Assembly (NCBI RefSeq): GCF_026341275.1
Contig: NZ_JAIFZO010000002.1
Location: 3,314,018-3,378,017 of the forward strand
Source: Streptomyces ortus
GTDB lineage: Bacteria; Actinomycetota; Actinomycetes; Streptomycetales; Streptomycetaceae
Direction of reading: 5' to 3'
Length of the DNA: 64,000 nt
Shown piece by piece: positions 17,895-25,665 of the stretch. The notes under the pieces were generated by a model. The model ran no database searches and was not told where the DNA came from. It saw only the letters and a program-made list of their open reading frames with translations. The position numbers were made by a program, and so were the translations under genes. How positions within the stretch are numbered: position 1 is the first letter of the stretch; each line of letters opens with the position of its first letter.

Positions 17895-19371
17895 CGCATC
17901 CGACCCCGCCGTCCGAGTACGTTTCTGTCCCTCCCCGACCGGCAACCCCCACGTGGGCCTGGTCCGCACGGCCCTCTTCAACTGGGCGTACGCCCGCCAC
18001 ACCGGCGGCACGTTCGTCTTCCGCATCGAGGACACCGACGCGGCCCGCGACTCCGAGGAGTCGTACGAGCAGCTCCTGGACTCGCTGCGCTGGCTGGGCT
18101 TCGACTGGGACGAGGGCCCCGAGATCGGCGGCCCCCACGCGCCCTACCGCCAGTCGCAGCGCATGGACCTCTACAAGGACGTCGCCCAGAAGCTGCTGGA
18201 CGCCGGCCGCGCCTACCACTGCTACTGCTCGACCGCCGAGCTGGACGCCCGCCGCGACGCGGCCCGCGCCGCCGGCAAGCCGTCCGGCTACGACGGCCAC
18301 TGCCGTGACCTGAGCGCCGAGCAGAAGAGCGTGTACGAGGCGGAGGGCCGCACGCCCATCGTCCGCTTCCGCATGCCCGACGAGCCGATCACCTTCACGG
18401 ACCTGGTCCGCGGCGAGATCACCTACCTCCCGGAGAACGTGCCGGACTACGGCATCGTCCGGGCCAACGGCGCCCCGCTCTACACGCTCGTCAACCCCGT
18501 CGACGACGCCCTGATGGAGATCACCCACGTCCTGCGCGGCGAGGACCTGCTCTCCTCCACCCCCCGCCAGATCGCCCTCTACAAGGCGCTCACCGAGCTG
18601 GGCATCGCCAAGGAGACCCCGGCCTTCGGCCACCTCCCCTATGTCATGGGCGAGGGCAACAAGAAGCTCTCCAAGCGCGACCCCGAGTCCTCGCTGAACC
18701 TCTACCGGGAGCGCGGCTTCCTCCCGGAGGGCCTGCTGAACTACCTGTCCCTCCTCGGCTGGTCGCTCTCGGCGGACCGCGACATCTTCACCGTCGAGGA
18801 GATGGTCGCCGCCTTCGACGTCGCGGACGTGAACCCCAACCCGGCGCGCTTCGACCTCAAGAAGGCCGAGGCCATCAACGCGGACCACATCCGCCTGCTG
18901 GACGTCAAGGAGTTCGCCGAGCGCTGCGCCCCCTGGCTGAAGGCCCCCTTCGCGCCCTGGGCGCCGGAGGACTTCGACCCGGCCAAGTGGGACGCGATCG
19001 CCCCGCACGCACAGACCCGCCTGAAGGTGCTCTCCGAGATCACCGACAACGTCGACTTCCTGTTCCTGCCGGAGCCGGCCGTCGACGAGGCGTCCTGGGC
19101 GAAGGCGATGAAGGAGGGCTCGGACGCCCTCCTCGCGACGGCCCGCGAGAAGCTTGAGGCCGCCGACTGGGCCTCCGCCGAGTCCCTCAAGGAGGCCGTG
19201 CTGGCCGCCGGCGAGGCGCACGGCCTGAAGCTGGGCAAGGCGCAGGCCCCGGTCCGCGTCGCCGTCACCGGCCGCACGGTCGGCCTGCCCCTCTTCGAGT
19301 CCCTGGAGATCCTGGGCAAGGAGAAGTCGCTGGCTCGCATCGACGCGGCCCTGGCGAAGCTGACCGCGTAG
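17887..19371 (+). CDS. gltX: Glutamyl-tRNA synthetase (class I, probably non-discriminating)
   Basis: A 494-residue class I synthetase charging tRNA-Glu. In actinobacteria, which use the GatCAB transamidation route for Gln, it usually also charges tRNA-Gln. The HIGH signature appears as FCPSPTGNPHVG and the KMSKS loop as KKLSKRDP. The N-terminal RIEDTDAARDSEES and RGEDLLSSTPRQIALY regions are typical. The GTG at 17887 overlaps the end of the FAH-family gene and gives VASASDPAVRVRFCPS, the usual N-terminus; upstream in-frame starts lie inside the neighbour. Five tRNA-Gln/Glu genes lie 0.9 kb downstream. Confidence 0.96.
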   Translation: MASASDPAVRVRFCPSPTGNPHVGLVRTALFNWAYARHTGGTFVFRIEDTDAARDSEESYEQLLDSLRWLGFDWDEGPEIGGPHAPYRQSQRMDLYKDVAQKLLDAGRAYHCYCSTAELDARRDAARAAGKPSGYDGHCRDLSAEQKSVYEAEGRTPIVRFRMPDEPITFTDLVRGEITYLPENVPDYGIVRANGAPLYTLVNPVDDALMEITHVLRGEDLLSSTPRQIALYKALTELGIAKETPAFGHLPYVMGEGNKKLSKRDPESSLNLYRERGFLPEGLLNYLSLLGWSLSADRDIFTVEEMVAAFDVADVNPNPARFDLKKAEAINADHIRLLDVKEFAERCAPWLKAPFAPWAPEDFDPAKWDAIAPHAQTRLKVLSEITDNVDFLFLPEPAVDEASWAKAMKEGSDALLATAREKLEAADWASAESLKEAVLAAGEAHGLKLGKAQAPVRVAVTGRTVGLPLFESLEILGKEKSLARIDAALAKLTA

Positions 19372-19384
19372 GCGGCGCACGGGC

Positions 19385-19415
19385 GGGGGCGGCATCCGCA
19401 CCGGATGCCGCCCCC
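19385..19415 (+). terminator. Terminator after gltX
   Basis: A 13-bp inverted repeat (GGGGGCGGCATCC and its complement) with loop GCACC starts 14 bp after the gltX stop codon and before the HAD gene. Confidence 0.75.
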
Positions 19416-19458
19416 GGCGCGTCCGCCGCGCGCGCGGGGCCGGAGGTACCGTCGGACC

Positions 19459-20226
19459 ATGACGATCGAAGCCGTGCTGTGGGACGTGGACGACACCCTC
19501 TTCGACTACACCACGGCCGACCGGACCGGGATGCGCGGACACCTGACCGCGGAGGGTCTGCTCGACGGATTCGCGTCCGTGGAACAGGCCCTCGGCCGCT
19601 GGCGCGAGCACACCGACGCGCAGTGGGCGCGGTTCGCGGCGGGCGAGGTGGACTGGGAGGGCCAGCGCCGGGACCGGGTGCGGGCGTTCCTGGGCCGGCC
19701 CCTGACGGACACGGAGGCGGAGGACTGGTTCGTCCGTTACCTCCGTCACTACGAAGGGGCCTGGGCGCTGTTCCCGGACGTCGTGCCCGTCCTCGACCTG
19801 CTGGCGGGCAGCCACCGCCACGCGGTGCTCTCCAACTCCAGCCTGCGCGTCCAGGAGTACAAGCTGCGCGTCCTCGGCGTACGGGACCGCTTCGAATCGG
19901 TGCTGTGCGCGGCCGAACTGGGCGTCTCCAAACCCGCGGCCGAGGCCTTCCACACGGCCTGCGAGGCCCTGGACCTGGCACCGCACCAGGTCGCGTACGT
20001 CGGGGACCACCCGGAGATCGACGGGCGGGGCGCGGCCGAGGCCGGCCTGTTCTCCGTCTGGATCGACCGCACGGGCGTGCACGCGGTCCTACCCCCCGCT
20101 CCGGACGCCGCCCCGGGCCCGCCCGCGGATCCGCTCCCCGGCCCGCGCCGGATCGCCTCGCTGGCCGAACTCCCCGCGATCCTCCGGCCCGATACCCGTT
20201 TTGGAGCGCCGTCCACCTTCGGGTAA
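19459..20226 (+). CDS. HAD-superfamily hydrolase
   Basis: A 255-residue haloacid-dehalogenase-type phosphatase. Motif I is DVDDTLFDY, with the nucleophilic first Asp and general acid third Asp. Motif II is LSNSS, motif III Lys is in VSKPAAEAF, and motif IV is YVGDHPEIDGRGA. A helical cap domain lies between motifs I and II, as in subfamily I phosphatases such as phosphoglycolate-type enzymes. The start at 19459 is supported by a GGAGG about twelve bases upstream and by placement of motif I near the N-terminus. The C-terminal 40 residues are Pro-rich. Substrate not determinable. Confidence 0.88.
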   Translation: MTIEAVLWDVDDTLFDYTTADRTGMRGHLTAEGLLDGFASVEQALGRWREHTDAQWARFAAGEVDWEGQRRDRVRAFLGRPLTDTEAEDWFVRYLRHYEGAWALFPDVVPVLDLLAGSHRHAVLSNSSLRVQEYKLRVLGVRDRFESVLCAAELGVSKPAAEAFHTACEALDLAPHQVAYVGDHPEIDGRGAAEAGLFSVWIDRTGVHAVLPPAPDAAPGPPADPLPGPRRIASLAELPAILRPDTRFGAPSTFG

Positions 20227-20315
20227 TGTTCTTCCTGCGCCGCCGGAGTGCGGGCCGAAAGGCCACAGGTCGGAGGCGCAAGCTAAAACAAAAACCCCAC
20301 GGGGTTGAGTTTCAG

Positions 20316-20387
20316 TGGCCTATGGTGTAATTGGCAGCACGACGGTTTCTGGTTCCGTTAGTCTAGGTTCGAGTCCTGGTAGGCCAG
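20316..20387 (+). tRNA. tRNA-Gln (anticodon CTG)
   Basis: A 72-nt cloverleaf: acceptor arms TGGCCTA and TAGGCCA with discriminator G, anticodon loop TTCTGGT (CTG), and T-loop GGTTCGAGTCC. No encoded CCA. First of five tRNAs in this cluster. Confidence 0.95.
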
Positions 20388-20429
20388 CTCGCAGAGCTTA
20401 TCTGCACACGCAGAGACCAGCTCTGCAAG

Positions 20430-20502
20430 GCCCCCGTTGTGTAGCGGCCTAGCACGCCGCCCTCTCAAGGCGGTAGCGCCGGTTCGAATCCGGTCGGGGG
20501 TA
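20430..20502 (+). tRNA. tRNA-Glu (anticodon CTC)
   Basis: A 73-nt cloverleaf with acceptor GCCCCCG/CGGGGGT (first pair G-U), anticodon stem CCGCC/GGCGG around loop CTCTCAA, T-arm GGTTCGAATCC, discriminator A. Its anticodon stem differs from the other two Glu copies. Confidence 0.95.
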
Positions 20503-20564
20503 CAGATCCTTCTCAGGGGGACAGTCCGGGTCGCACCCGCTGTGTCTCATGCAGGATCGCTAGG

Positions 20565-20637
20565 GCCCCCGTTGTGTAGCGGCCTAGCACGCTGCCCTCT
20601 CACGGCAGTAGCGCCGGTTCGAATCCGGTCGGGGGTA
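20565..20637 (+). tRNA. tRNA-Glu (anticodon CTC)
   Basis: A 73-nt cloverleaf like the preceding copy, but with anticodon stem CTGCC/GGCAG and loop CTCTCAC. The sequence is identical to the copy at 20751-20823. Confidence 0.95.
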
Positions 20638-20658
20638 CGGAGTGGTCTAGACCACTAT

Positions 20659-20730
20659 TGGGCTATGGTGTAATTGGCAACACGACGGTTTCTGGTTCCG
20701 TTGTTCTAGGTTCGAGTCCTGGTAGCCCAG
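20659..20730 (+). tRNA. tRNA-Gln (anticodon CTG)
   Basis: A 72-nt cloverleaf with acceptor TGGGCTA/TAGCCCA, discriminator G, and anticodon CTG. It differs from the first Gln copy in the acceptor stem and in D- and variable-loop positions. Confidence 0.95.
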
Positions 20731-20750
20731 CTGGATCACTTGTGGTCCTC

Positions 20751-20823
20751 GCCCCCGTTGTGTAGCGGCCTAGCACGCTGCCCTCTCACGGCAGTAGCGC
20801 CGGTTCGAATCCGGTCGGGGGTA
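20751..20823 (+). tRNA. tRNA-Glu (anticodon CTC)
   Basis: A 73-nt cloverleaf identical to the copy at 20565-20637. It is the last tRNA of the cluster, seven bases before the terminator. Confidence 0.95.
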
Positions 20824-20830
20824 CAGAGAG

Positions 20831-20863
20831 AAGAAGCCCTCCCCGCCAGGGGAGGGCTTCTTT
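20831..20863 (+). terminator. Terminator of the tRNA-Gln/Glu cluster
   Basis: AGAAGCCCTCCCC and GGGGAGGGCTTCT form a perfect 13-bp stem with loop GCCA, followed by TTTC. It marks the end of the tRNA transcript. Confidence 0.88.
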
Positions 20864-20970
20864 CGTGCTGGGCGTGATGACCGTACGGACGGGCAACTCC
20901 GGCCGTTCGCTGCGGCGTTGAAGCGATCGGCCGGGGGAGTCGTCGGGAGGTCGGGATACGGGCGGCCGGC

Positions 20971-21687
20971 TCAGCCGGTGCGGCGCAGGGCCTCCGAGAG
21001 GCGTGCGGCGGCGTCGATGATCGCCTGGGCGTGCATCCGGCCCGGGTGGCGCGTCAGCCGCTCGATCGGGCCCGACACGGAGACGGCGGCGACCACGCGG
21101 TTCGAGGGCCCGCGCACCGGCGCGGAGACGGACGCGACGCCCGGCTCCCGCTCGCCGATCGACTGGGCCCAGCCCCGGCGCCGCACGCCCGACAGGGCCG
21201 TCGCCGTGAAACGGGCGCCCTGGAGGCCGCGGTGTAGGCGCTCCGGCTCCTCCCAGGCCATCAGGATCTGGGCCGAGGAACCGGCTTTCATGGTGAGCGT
21301 CGAGCCGACCGGGACGGTGTCCCTGAGGCCCGACAGGCGCTCCGCCGCGGCGACGCAGATGCGCATGTCGCCCTGGCGGCGGTAGAGCTGCGCGCTCTCG
21401 CCCGTGATGTCGCGCAGATGCGTGAGCACCGGGCCCGCCGTCGCGAGGAGGCGGTCCTCGCCCGCCGCCGCGGCCAGCTCGGCCAGCCGGGGGCCGAGAA
21501 TGAAGCGGCCCTGCATGTCGCGTGCCACCATCCGGTGGTGTTCAAGTGCCACGGCGAGGCGATGTGCCGTGGGCCGTGCCAGTCCGGTCGCCGCGACCAG
21601 TCCCGCGAGGGTGGCCGGACCGGACTCCAGTGCGCTCAGGACAAGGGCTGCCTTGTCCAGAACGCCGACGCCGCTACTGTTGTCCAT
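20971..21687 (-). CDS. ndgR: IclR-family regulator NdgR
   Basis: A 238-residue IclR-type regulator with an N-terminal winged helix (VLSALESGPATLAGLVAATGLARPTAHRLAVALEHH) and a C-terminal effector domain (VPVGSTLTMKAGSSAQILMAW, RRRGWAQSIGEREPGVASVSAPV). The ATG at 21687 (MDNSSGVGVLDKAAL) is preferred to the track of open frame extending far upstream. Divergent placement next to leuCD identifies it as NdgR, known in streptomycetes to regulate leucine biosynthesis and other amino-acid and antibiotic genes. It probably acts on the shared 190-bp intergenic region. Confidence 0.92.
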   Translation of the reverse strand: MDNSSGVGVLDKAALVLSALESGPATLAGLVAATGLARPTAHRLAVALEHHRMVARDMQGRFILGPRLAELAAAAGEDRLLATAGPVLTHLRDITGESAQLYRRQGDMRICVAAAERLSGLRDTVPVGSTLTMKAGSSAQILMAWEEPERLHRGLQGARFTATALSGVRRRGWAQSIGEREPGVASVSAPVRGPSNRVVAAVSVSGPIERLTRHPGRMHAQAIIDAAARLSEALRRTG

Positions 21688-21877
21688 GAAACGATACTCG
21701 CGTCTCACTCTGTGAAACGCAAGTTCAATTTTCCGTGGAACGCGCCACCCTGATACGTACACGGCCCGTGGACCGACGGGCCTGGCGGAAGACGTCCGGT
21801 ACGGGGGGTACGGGCGCAGGCCGCCCCGGAAATCTCTAGTTGGGCCGGCGCCACACAGGCCGGCCGGAGGGAAAGCG
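21688..21877. promoter_or_regulatory. Divergent ndgR-leuC control region
   Basis: This region must hold both promoters. Next to the ndgR start it is AT-richer and contains two direct copies of TGAAACG (starting 21686 and 21712) and a nearby GTGGAAC, candidates for IclR-type binding. No leader peptide with a Leu-codon run is visible. Assignment as an NdgR operator is inferred from context. Confidence 0.45.
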
Positions 21878-23311
21878 ATGGGTAGGACACTCGCGGAGAA
21901 GGTCTGGGACGACCACGTCGTCCGGCGCGCGGAGGGCGAGCCCGACCTTCTCTTCATCGATCTGCACCTGCTGCACGAGGTGACCAGCCCCCAGGCCTTC
22001 GACGGCCTCCGTCAGGCGGGGCGCCCCGTGCGTCGTCTCGACCTCACCATCGCGACCGAGGACCACAACACCCCCACCCTCGACATCGACAAGCCCATCG
22101 CGGACCCGGTCTCGCGGGCCCAGCTGGAGACGCTGCGCAAGAACTGCGCCGACTTCGGCGTGCGCCTGCACTCGCTGGGCGACGTCGAGCAGGGTGTCGT
22201 CCACGTCGTCGGCCCGCAGCTGGGCCTGACCCAGCCCGGCACCACGGTCGTGTGCGGTGACTCCCACACCTCCACGCACGGCGCGTTCGGCGCGCTGGCG
22301 TTCGGCATCGGCACCTCGCAGGTCGAGCACGTGCTGGCCACCCAGACGCTGCCGCTGGCCCGCCCCAAGACCATGGCCATCACGGTCGACGGCGAACTGC
22401 CCGAGGACGTCACGGCCAAGGACCTGATCCTGGCGATCATCACCAAGATCGGTACGGGCGGCGGCCAGGGCTACATCCTGGAATACCGCGGCTCCGCCAT
22501 CGAGAAGCTCTCGATGGAGGCCCGTATGACCATCTGCAACATGTCGATCGAGGCCGGCGCCCGCGCGGGCATGATCGCCCCGGACGAGACCACCTTCGCG
22601 TACATCGAGGGCCGCGCCCACGCGCCCACGGGCGAGGACTGGGACGCCGCCGTCGCGTACTGGAAGACCCTGAAGTCGGACGACGACGCGGAATTCGACG
22701 CGGAGGTCGTCATCGACGCCGCCTCCCTCGCGCCGTTCGTCACCTGGGGCACCAACCCCGGCCAGGGAGCACCGCTTTCGGCGGCCGTCCCCGACCCCGC
22801 TTCGTACGAAGACGCTTCGGAGCGGTACGCCGCCGAAAAGGCCCTGGAGTACATGGGGTTGACCGCCGGACAGCCGCTGCGGGACATCAAGGTCGACACC
22901 GTCTTCGTAGGTTCGTGCACCAACGGCCGGATCGAGGACCTGCGCGCCGCCGCGGAGATCGTCGGGGGCCGCAAAGTCGCCGACGGCGTACGCATGCTGG
23001 TCGTCCCCGGCTCCGCGCGCGTCGGTCTGCAGGCCGTCTCCGAGGGCCTCGACCTGGTCTTCAAGGAGGCCGGCGCCGAATGGCGGCACGCGGGCTGCTC
23101 GATGTGTCTGGGCATGAACCCCGACCAGCTGGCCCCCGGCGAGCGCTCCGCGTCCACCTCCAACCGCAACTTCGAGGGCAGGCAGGGCAAGGGCGGCCGT
23201 ACGCACCTGGTGTCGCCGCAGGTCGCCGCCGCCACGGCCGTACTGGGCCATCTGGCGTCCCCCGCCGACCTGTCCGACGCCGACGTCCGCACCCCCGCTG
23301 GAGTCCGATAG
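21878..23311 (+). CDS. leuC: 3-isopropylmalate dehydratase large subunit
   Basis: A 477-residue aconitase-family protein that isomerises 2-isopropylmalate to 3-isopropylmalate with LeuD. The three Fe-S cysteines are recognisable in FVGSCTNGRIEDL and in CSMCLGMNPD. VVCGDSHTSTHGAFGALAFGIGTSQVEHVLATQ is the strongly conserved substrate-binding segment. The ATG at 21878 follows a GGAGGGAAAGCG ribosome site. leuD follows after two bases, forming an operon. Confidence 0.97.
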   Translation: MGRTLAEKVWDDHVVRRAEGEPDLLFIDLHLLHEVTSPQAFDGLRQAGRPVRRLDLTIATEDHNTPTLDIDKPIADPVSRAQLETLRKNCADFGVRLHSLGDVEQGVVHVVGPQLGLTQPGTTVVCGDSHTSTHGAFGALAFGIGTSQVEHVLATQTLPLARPKTMAITVDGELPEDVTAKDLILAIITKIGTGGGQGYILEYRGSAIEKLSMEARMTICNMSIEAGARAGMIAPDETTFAYIEGRAHAPTGEDWDAAVAYWKTLKSDDDAEFDAEVVIDAASLAPFVTWGTNPGQGAPLSAAVPDPASYEDASERYAAEKALEYMGLTAGQPLRDIKVDTVFVGSCTNGRIEDLRAAAEIVGGRKVADGVRMLVVPGSARVGLQAVSEGLDLVFKEAGAEWRHAGCSMCLGMNPDQLAPGERSASTSNRNFEGRQGKGGRTHLVSPQVAAATAVLGHLASPADLSDADVRTPAGVR

Positions 23312-23313
23312 CC

Positions 23314-23907
23314 ATGGAAGCATTCACCAAGCACACCGGCCGGGCGGTCCCGCTGCGCCGCAGCAACGTGGACACCGACCAGATCATCCCCGCCCACTGG
23401 CTCAAGAAGGTGACCAGGGACGGCTTCGAGGACGGGCTCTTCGAGGCCTGGCGCAAGGACTCGTCCTTCATCCTCAACCAGCCCGAGCGCGCGGGCTCCA
23501 CGGTCCTGGTCGCGGGCCCCGACTTCGGTACGGGCTCCTCGCGCGAACACGCCGTGTGGGCCCTGCAGAACTACGGCTTCAAGACGGTGATCTCGTCGCG
23601 CTTCGCGGACATCTTCCGCGGCAACTCTCTCAAGAACGGCCTGCTCACCGTGGTTCTGGAGCAGGCGATCGTGGACGCGCTCTGGGAGCTCACCGAGAAG
23701 GACCCCGAGGCCGAGATCACGGTCGACCTGGAGGCCCGTGAGGTGCGCGCCGAGGGCGTCACGGCCGCCTTCGAACTCGACGAGAACGCCCGCTGGCGGC
23801 TGCTGAACGGGCTGGACGACATCTCCATCACCCTGCAGAACGAGGCGGACATCTCCACGTACGAGGCCGGGCGGCCCTCCTACAAGCCGCGGACCGTGCA
23901 GGTCTGA
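23314..23907 (+). CDS. leuD: 3-isopropylmalate dehydratase small subunit
   Basis: A 197-residue swivelling-domain partner of LeuC. It has NVDTDQIIPAHWLK near the N-terminus, and GPDFGTGSSREHAVWALQNYGFKTVISSRFADIFRGNSLKNGLL, the conserved core. It starts at the ATG two bases after the leuC stop codon. Ends before a strong terminator. Confidence 0.97.
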   Translation: MEAFTKHTGRAVPLRRSNVDTDQIIPAHWLKKVTRDGFEDGLFEAWRKDSSFILNQPERAGSTVLVAGPDFGTGSSREHAVWALQNYGFKTVISSRFADIFRGNSLKNGLLTVVLEQAIVDALWELTEKDPEAEITVDLEAREVRAEGVTAAFELDENARWRLLNGLDDISITLQNEADISTYEAGRPSYKPRTVQV

Positions 23908-23952
23908 CCGGAGCCGGACCGCACGGCTGATCCCAGTCGGCCAACAAGCCTC

Positions 23953-23984
23953 TGTACCCCCAATCGTGGACGGTTGGGGGTACA
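23953..23984 (+). terminator. Terminator after leuCD
   Basis: TGTACCCCCAA and TTGGGGGTACA form an 11-bp perfect stem (23953-23963, 23974-23984) with a ten-base loop, about 45 bp after the leuD stop. Confidence 0.8.
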
Positions 23985-24172
23985 TCCGTGTCTGCCTCCG
24001 GAAGGGGTGTTTCGGCCTTTGTGATTGGCCTCAACTACCCTTGTTTGGAGGGCCTTTGATGGGGTAGCCGAACCCCGGTAGAGCCTTGTGGGGAGGTGTG
24101 CGGGAGGCCGCCGGGAGGCGGTAGTTACCCCCTGCGCAGGCGACAACTCGCCCCAGATGGCACAATCTGTGC

Positions 24173-24403
24173 ATGGAACACGACGGCCAACTCGACCTCT
24201 ATGCGGCAGTCGCGTCCCAACTCAAGGAAGCGCACGCATCGGTGCGCGCACTGCAAGTCCCGGAGGGCGTACGGATGGCGCTGACCCGGAAGCTGCTGGT
24301 CATTACGGCCGTGGCCAAACACGATCTCGCCGATGCGACAAGGCGTCTGGAGAGGTTCACGACGGACCTCGACGAGGGCCGAATCCCCGAAGAGGAACGC
24401 TGA
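24173..24403 (+). CDS. Small conserved helical protein, unknown function
   Basis: A 76-residue protein I cannot name. It is predicted mostly helical and amphipathic: LYAAVASQLKEAHASVRALQ, then VRMALTRKLLVITAVAKHDLADATRRLERFTTDLDEG. There is no signal peptide, membrane span or Cys. It sits alone, 265 bp after leuD and 138 bp before hupS, in the same direction. GC-rich codon usage is consistent with a real host gene. No SD sequence is obvious directly before the ATG. Confidence 0.7.
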   Translation: MEHDGQLDLYAAVASQLKEAHASVRALQVPEGVRMALTRKLLVITAVAKHDLADATRRLERFTTDLDEGRIPEEER

Positions 24404-24461
24404 GGAACTTGGGCGACGCCCCAGTTCGTTGCGGCACAAGGGTGATTAGCCCGTTTCGTGT

Positions 24462-24490
24462 TTGATTTGCGGTATATATCTGCCTAACGT
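24462..24490 (+). promoter_or_regulatory. Putative vegetative promoter of hupS
   Basis: TTGATT at 24462-24467 and TAACGT at 24485-24490 are separated by 17 bases in an unusually AT-rich stretch, 52 bp before the GTG start. They fit a sigma-HrdB-type promoter. Confidence 0.55.
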
Positions 24491-24541
24491 GCGAAAAAGC
24501 TTGAACACTTTCGTTCTGGCAATGTCTCCGAAGGGGAAGAC

Positions 24542-25225
24542 GTGAACAAGGCGCAGCTCGTAGAAGCGATTGCCGACAAGGTCGGCGGGCGTCAGCAGGC
24601 CGCTGACGCGGTCGACGCCGTACTGGACGCCGTGGTGCGTGCAGTTGTCGGCGGGGACCGGGTCTCGGTCACCGGCTTCGGTTCCTTCGAGAAGGTGGAC
24701 CGTCCGGCCCGTTACGCCCGCAACCCGCAGACCGGAGAGCGCGTTCGGGTCAAGAAGACCTCCGTGCCCCGTTTCCGCGCGGGCCAGGGCTTCAAGGACC
24801 TGGTGAGCGGCTCGAAGAAGCTCCCGAAGAACGACGTCGCGGTCAAGAAGGCCCCCAAGGGCAGCCTGAGCGGTGGCGCTTCCGCCACGGTCAAGAAGGC
24901 CGCCGCCAAGAAGGCCACCACCGCCAGGAAGGCGACGGGCGCGGCGAAGAAGACCACGGCCGCGGCGACGACCCGCAAGGCGACCGCGGCGAAGAAGACC
25001 ACGTCGGCGGCTGCGAAGAAGACCACCGCCACGGCCAAGAAGGCGACCGCCAAGAAGACCTCGGCGACCGCGAAGAAGACCTCGGCCGCGGCGAAGAAGA
25101 CCACCGCGAAGAAGGCGGCGGCGAAGAAGGCCCCCGCGAAGAAGGCCGCGGCCAAGAAGGCGCCGGCCAAGAAGTCGGCGGCCCGCACGACCACCACCGC
25201 CAAGAAGGCCACCGCCCGCAGGTAA
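24542..25225 (+). CDS. hupS: HU-family nucleoid protein with Lys-rich C-terminal tail
   Basis: A 227-residue protein whose first 92 or so residues are a complete HU fold (MNKAQLVEAIADKVGG, VTGFGSFEKVDRPARYARNPQTGERV, KTSVPRFRAGQGFKDLV). It is followed by a 130-residue tail of AAKKATTARKATGAAKK-type repeats resembling eukaryotic H1. Two-domain HU proteins of this kind (HupS/Hup2 in Streptomyces, HupB/Hlp in mycobacteria) compact the nucleoid, HupS notably in spores. The GTG at 24542 has a GAAGGGGAAG ribosome site. The tail DNA is internally repetitive and so prone to length variation. Confidence 0.95.
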   Translation: MNKAQLVEAIADKVGGRQQAADAVDAVLDAVVRAVVGGDRVSVTGFGSFEKVDRPARYARNPQTGERVRVKKTSVPRFRAGQGFKDLVSGSKKLPKNDVAVKKAPKGSLSGGASATVKKAAAKKATTARKATGAAKKTTAAATTRKATAAKKTTSAAAKKTTATAKKATAKKTSATAKKTSAAAKKTTAKKAAAKKAPAKKAAAKKAPAKKSAARTTTTAKKATARR

Positions 25226-25250
25226 CAGGGGCGCAGGGCATAAACGCGCC

Positions 25251-25280
25251 GGGCCGGGCTCCCACGGGGGAGCCCGGCCC
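25251..25280 (+). terminator. Terminator after hupS
   Basis: GGGCCGGGCTCCC and its complement form a 13-bp perfect stem with loop ACGG, 25 bp after the hupS stop. Confidence 0.8.
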
Positions 25281-25283
25281 GCG

Positions 25284-25394
25284 GCGTTTGCGCAGACGCA
25301 TGGCGTTCGCGAAGACGCATGGCGTTCGCGAAGACGTGCCGCGTTCGCGAAGACGTGCCGCGTTCGCGGAGACGCGCGGCGTTCGGAGACTCGG
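25284..25394. repeat. 19-bp tandem repeat array (five full copies plus a partial)
   Basis: Consensus GCGTTCGCGAAGACGYRYS starts at 25284, 25303, 25322, 25341, 25360 and, truncated, 25379. Copies 2-4 contain the palindrome TTCGCGAA; copies 1 and 5 each differ at one or two of these bases. The array fills the space between the hupS terminator and the end of the convergent small gene. Confidence 0.92.
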
Positions 25395-25405
25395 AAAGCT
25401 CTGCC

Positions 25406-25627
25406 TCAGAAGGTCTGCAGGGTCACCAGGGTGATGCGGCGGCCGTCCTTCCCGCCCTCGCTCCCGGCCTCGCCCTCGACCTCGATCCGTACGCGCTGGC
25501 CCGGACGGAGCAGTCTGAGGCCGCCCTTGTCGAACGCCGGGGCGTCGAAGGGGACCGGGGTGCCGTCGTCCAGCAGCACCTGGCCGGAACGGGTCTCGGG
25601 GTCGTATGTGTACGCGGTCGCCTGCAT
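25406..25627 (-). CDS. Small conserved protein, unknown function
   Basis: A 73-residue protein starting MQATAYTYDPETRSGQVLLDDG. The pattern of short beta-strands with DDGTPVPFDAPAF and LRPGQRVRIEVEGE suggests a small OB- or cold-shock-like barrel; this is inference from composition and length. The ATG at 25627 is chosen because upstream sequence in this frame is the antisense of the neighbouring gene. It lies 38 bp beyond the stop of fbiD in the same direction and may be co-transcribed with it. Confidence 0.7.
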   Translation of the reverse strand: MQATAYTYDPETRSGQVLLDDGTPVPFDAPAFDKGGLRLLRPGQRVRIEVEGEAGSEGGKDGRRITLVTLQTF

Positions 25628-25665
25628 GGGGAAAGCGTATGCGCTCCCCGCGCCCCTTCGGGTGT

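Noticed and set aside
20437..20673. 78-codon frame across the tRNA cluster
   Set aside because: It reads through tRNA-Glu genes and repeats because the tRNAs repeat; not a protein gene.
25284..25394. CRISPR array
   Set aside because: The repeats are directly tandem with no unique spacers, and no cas genes are present anywhere in the window.
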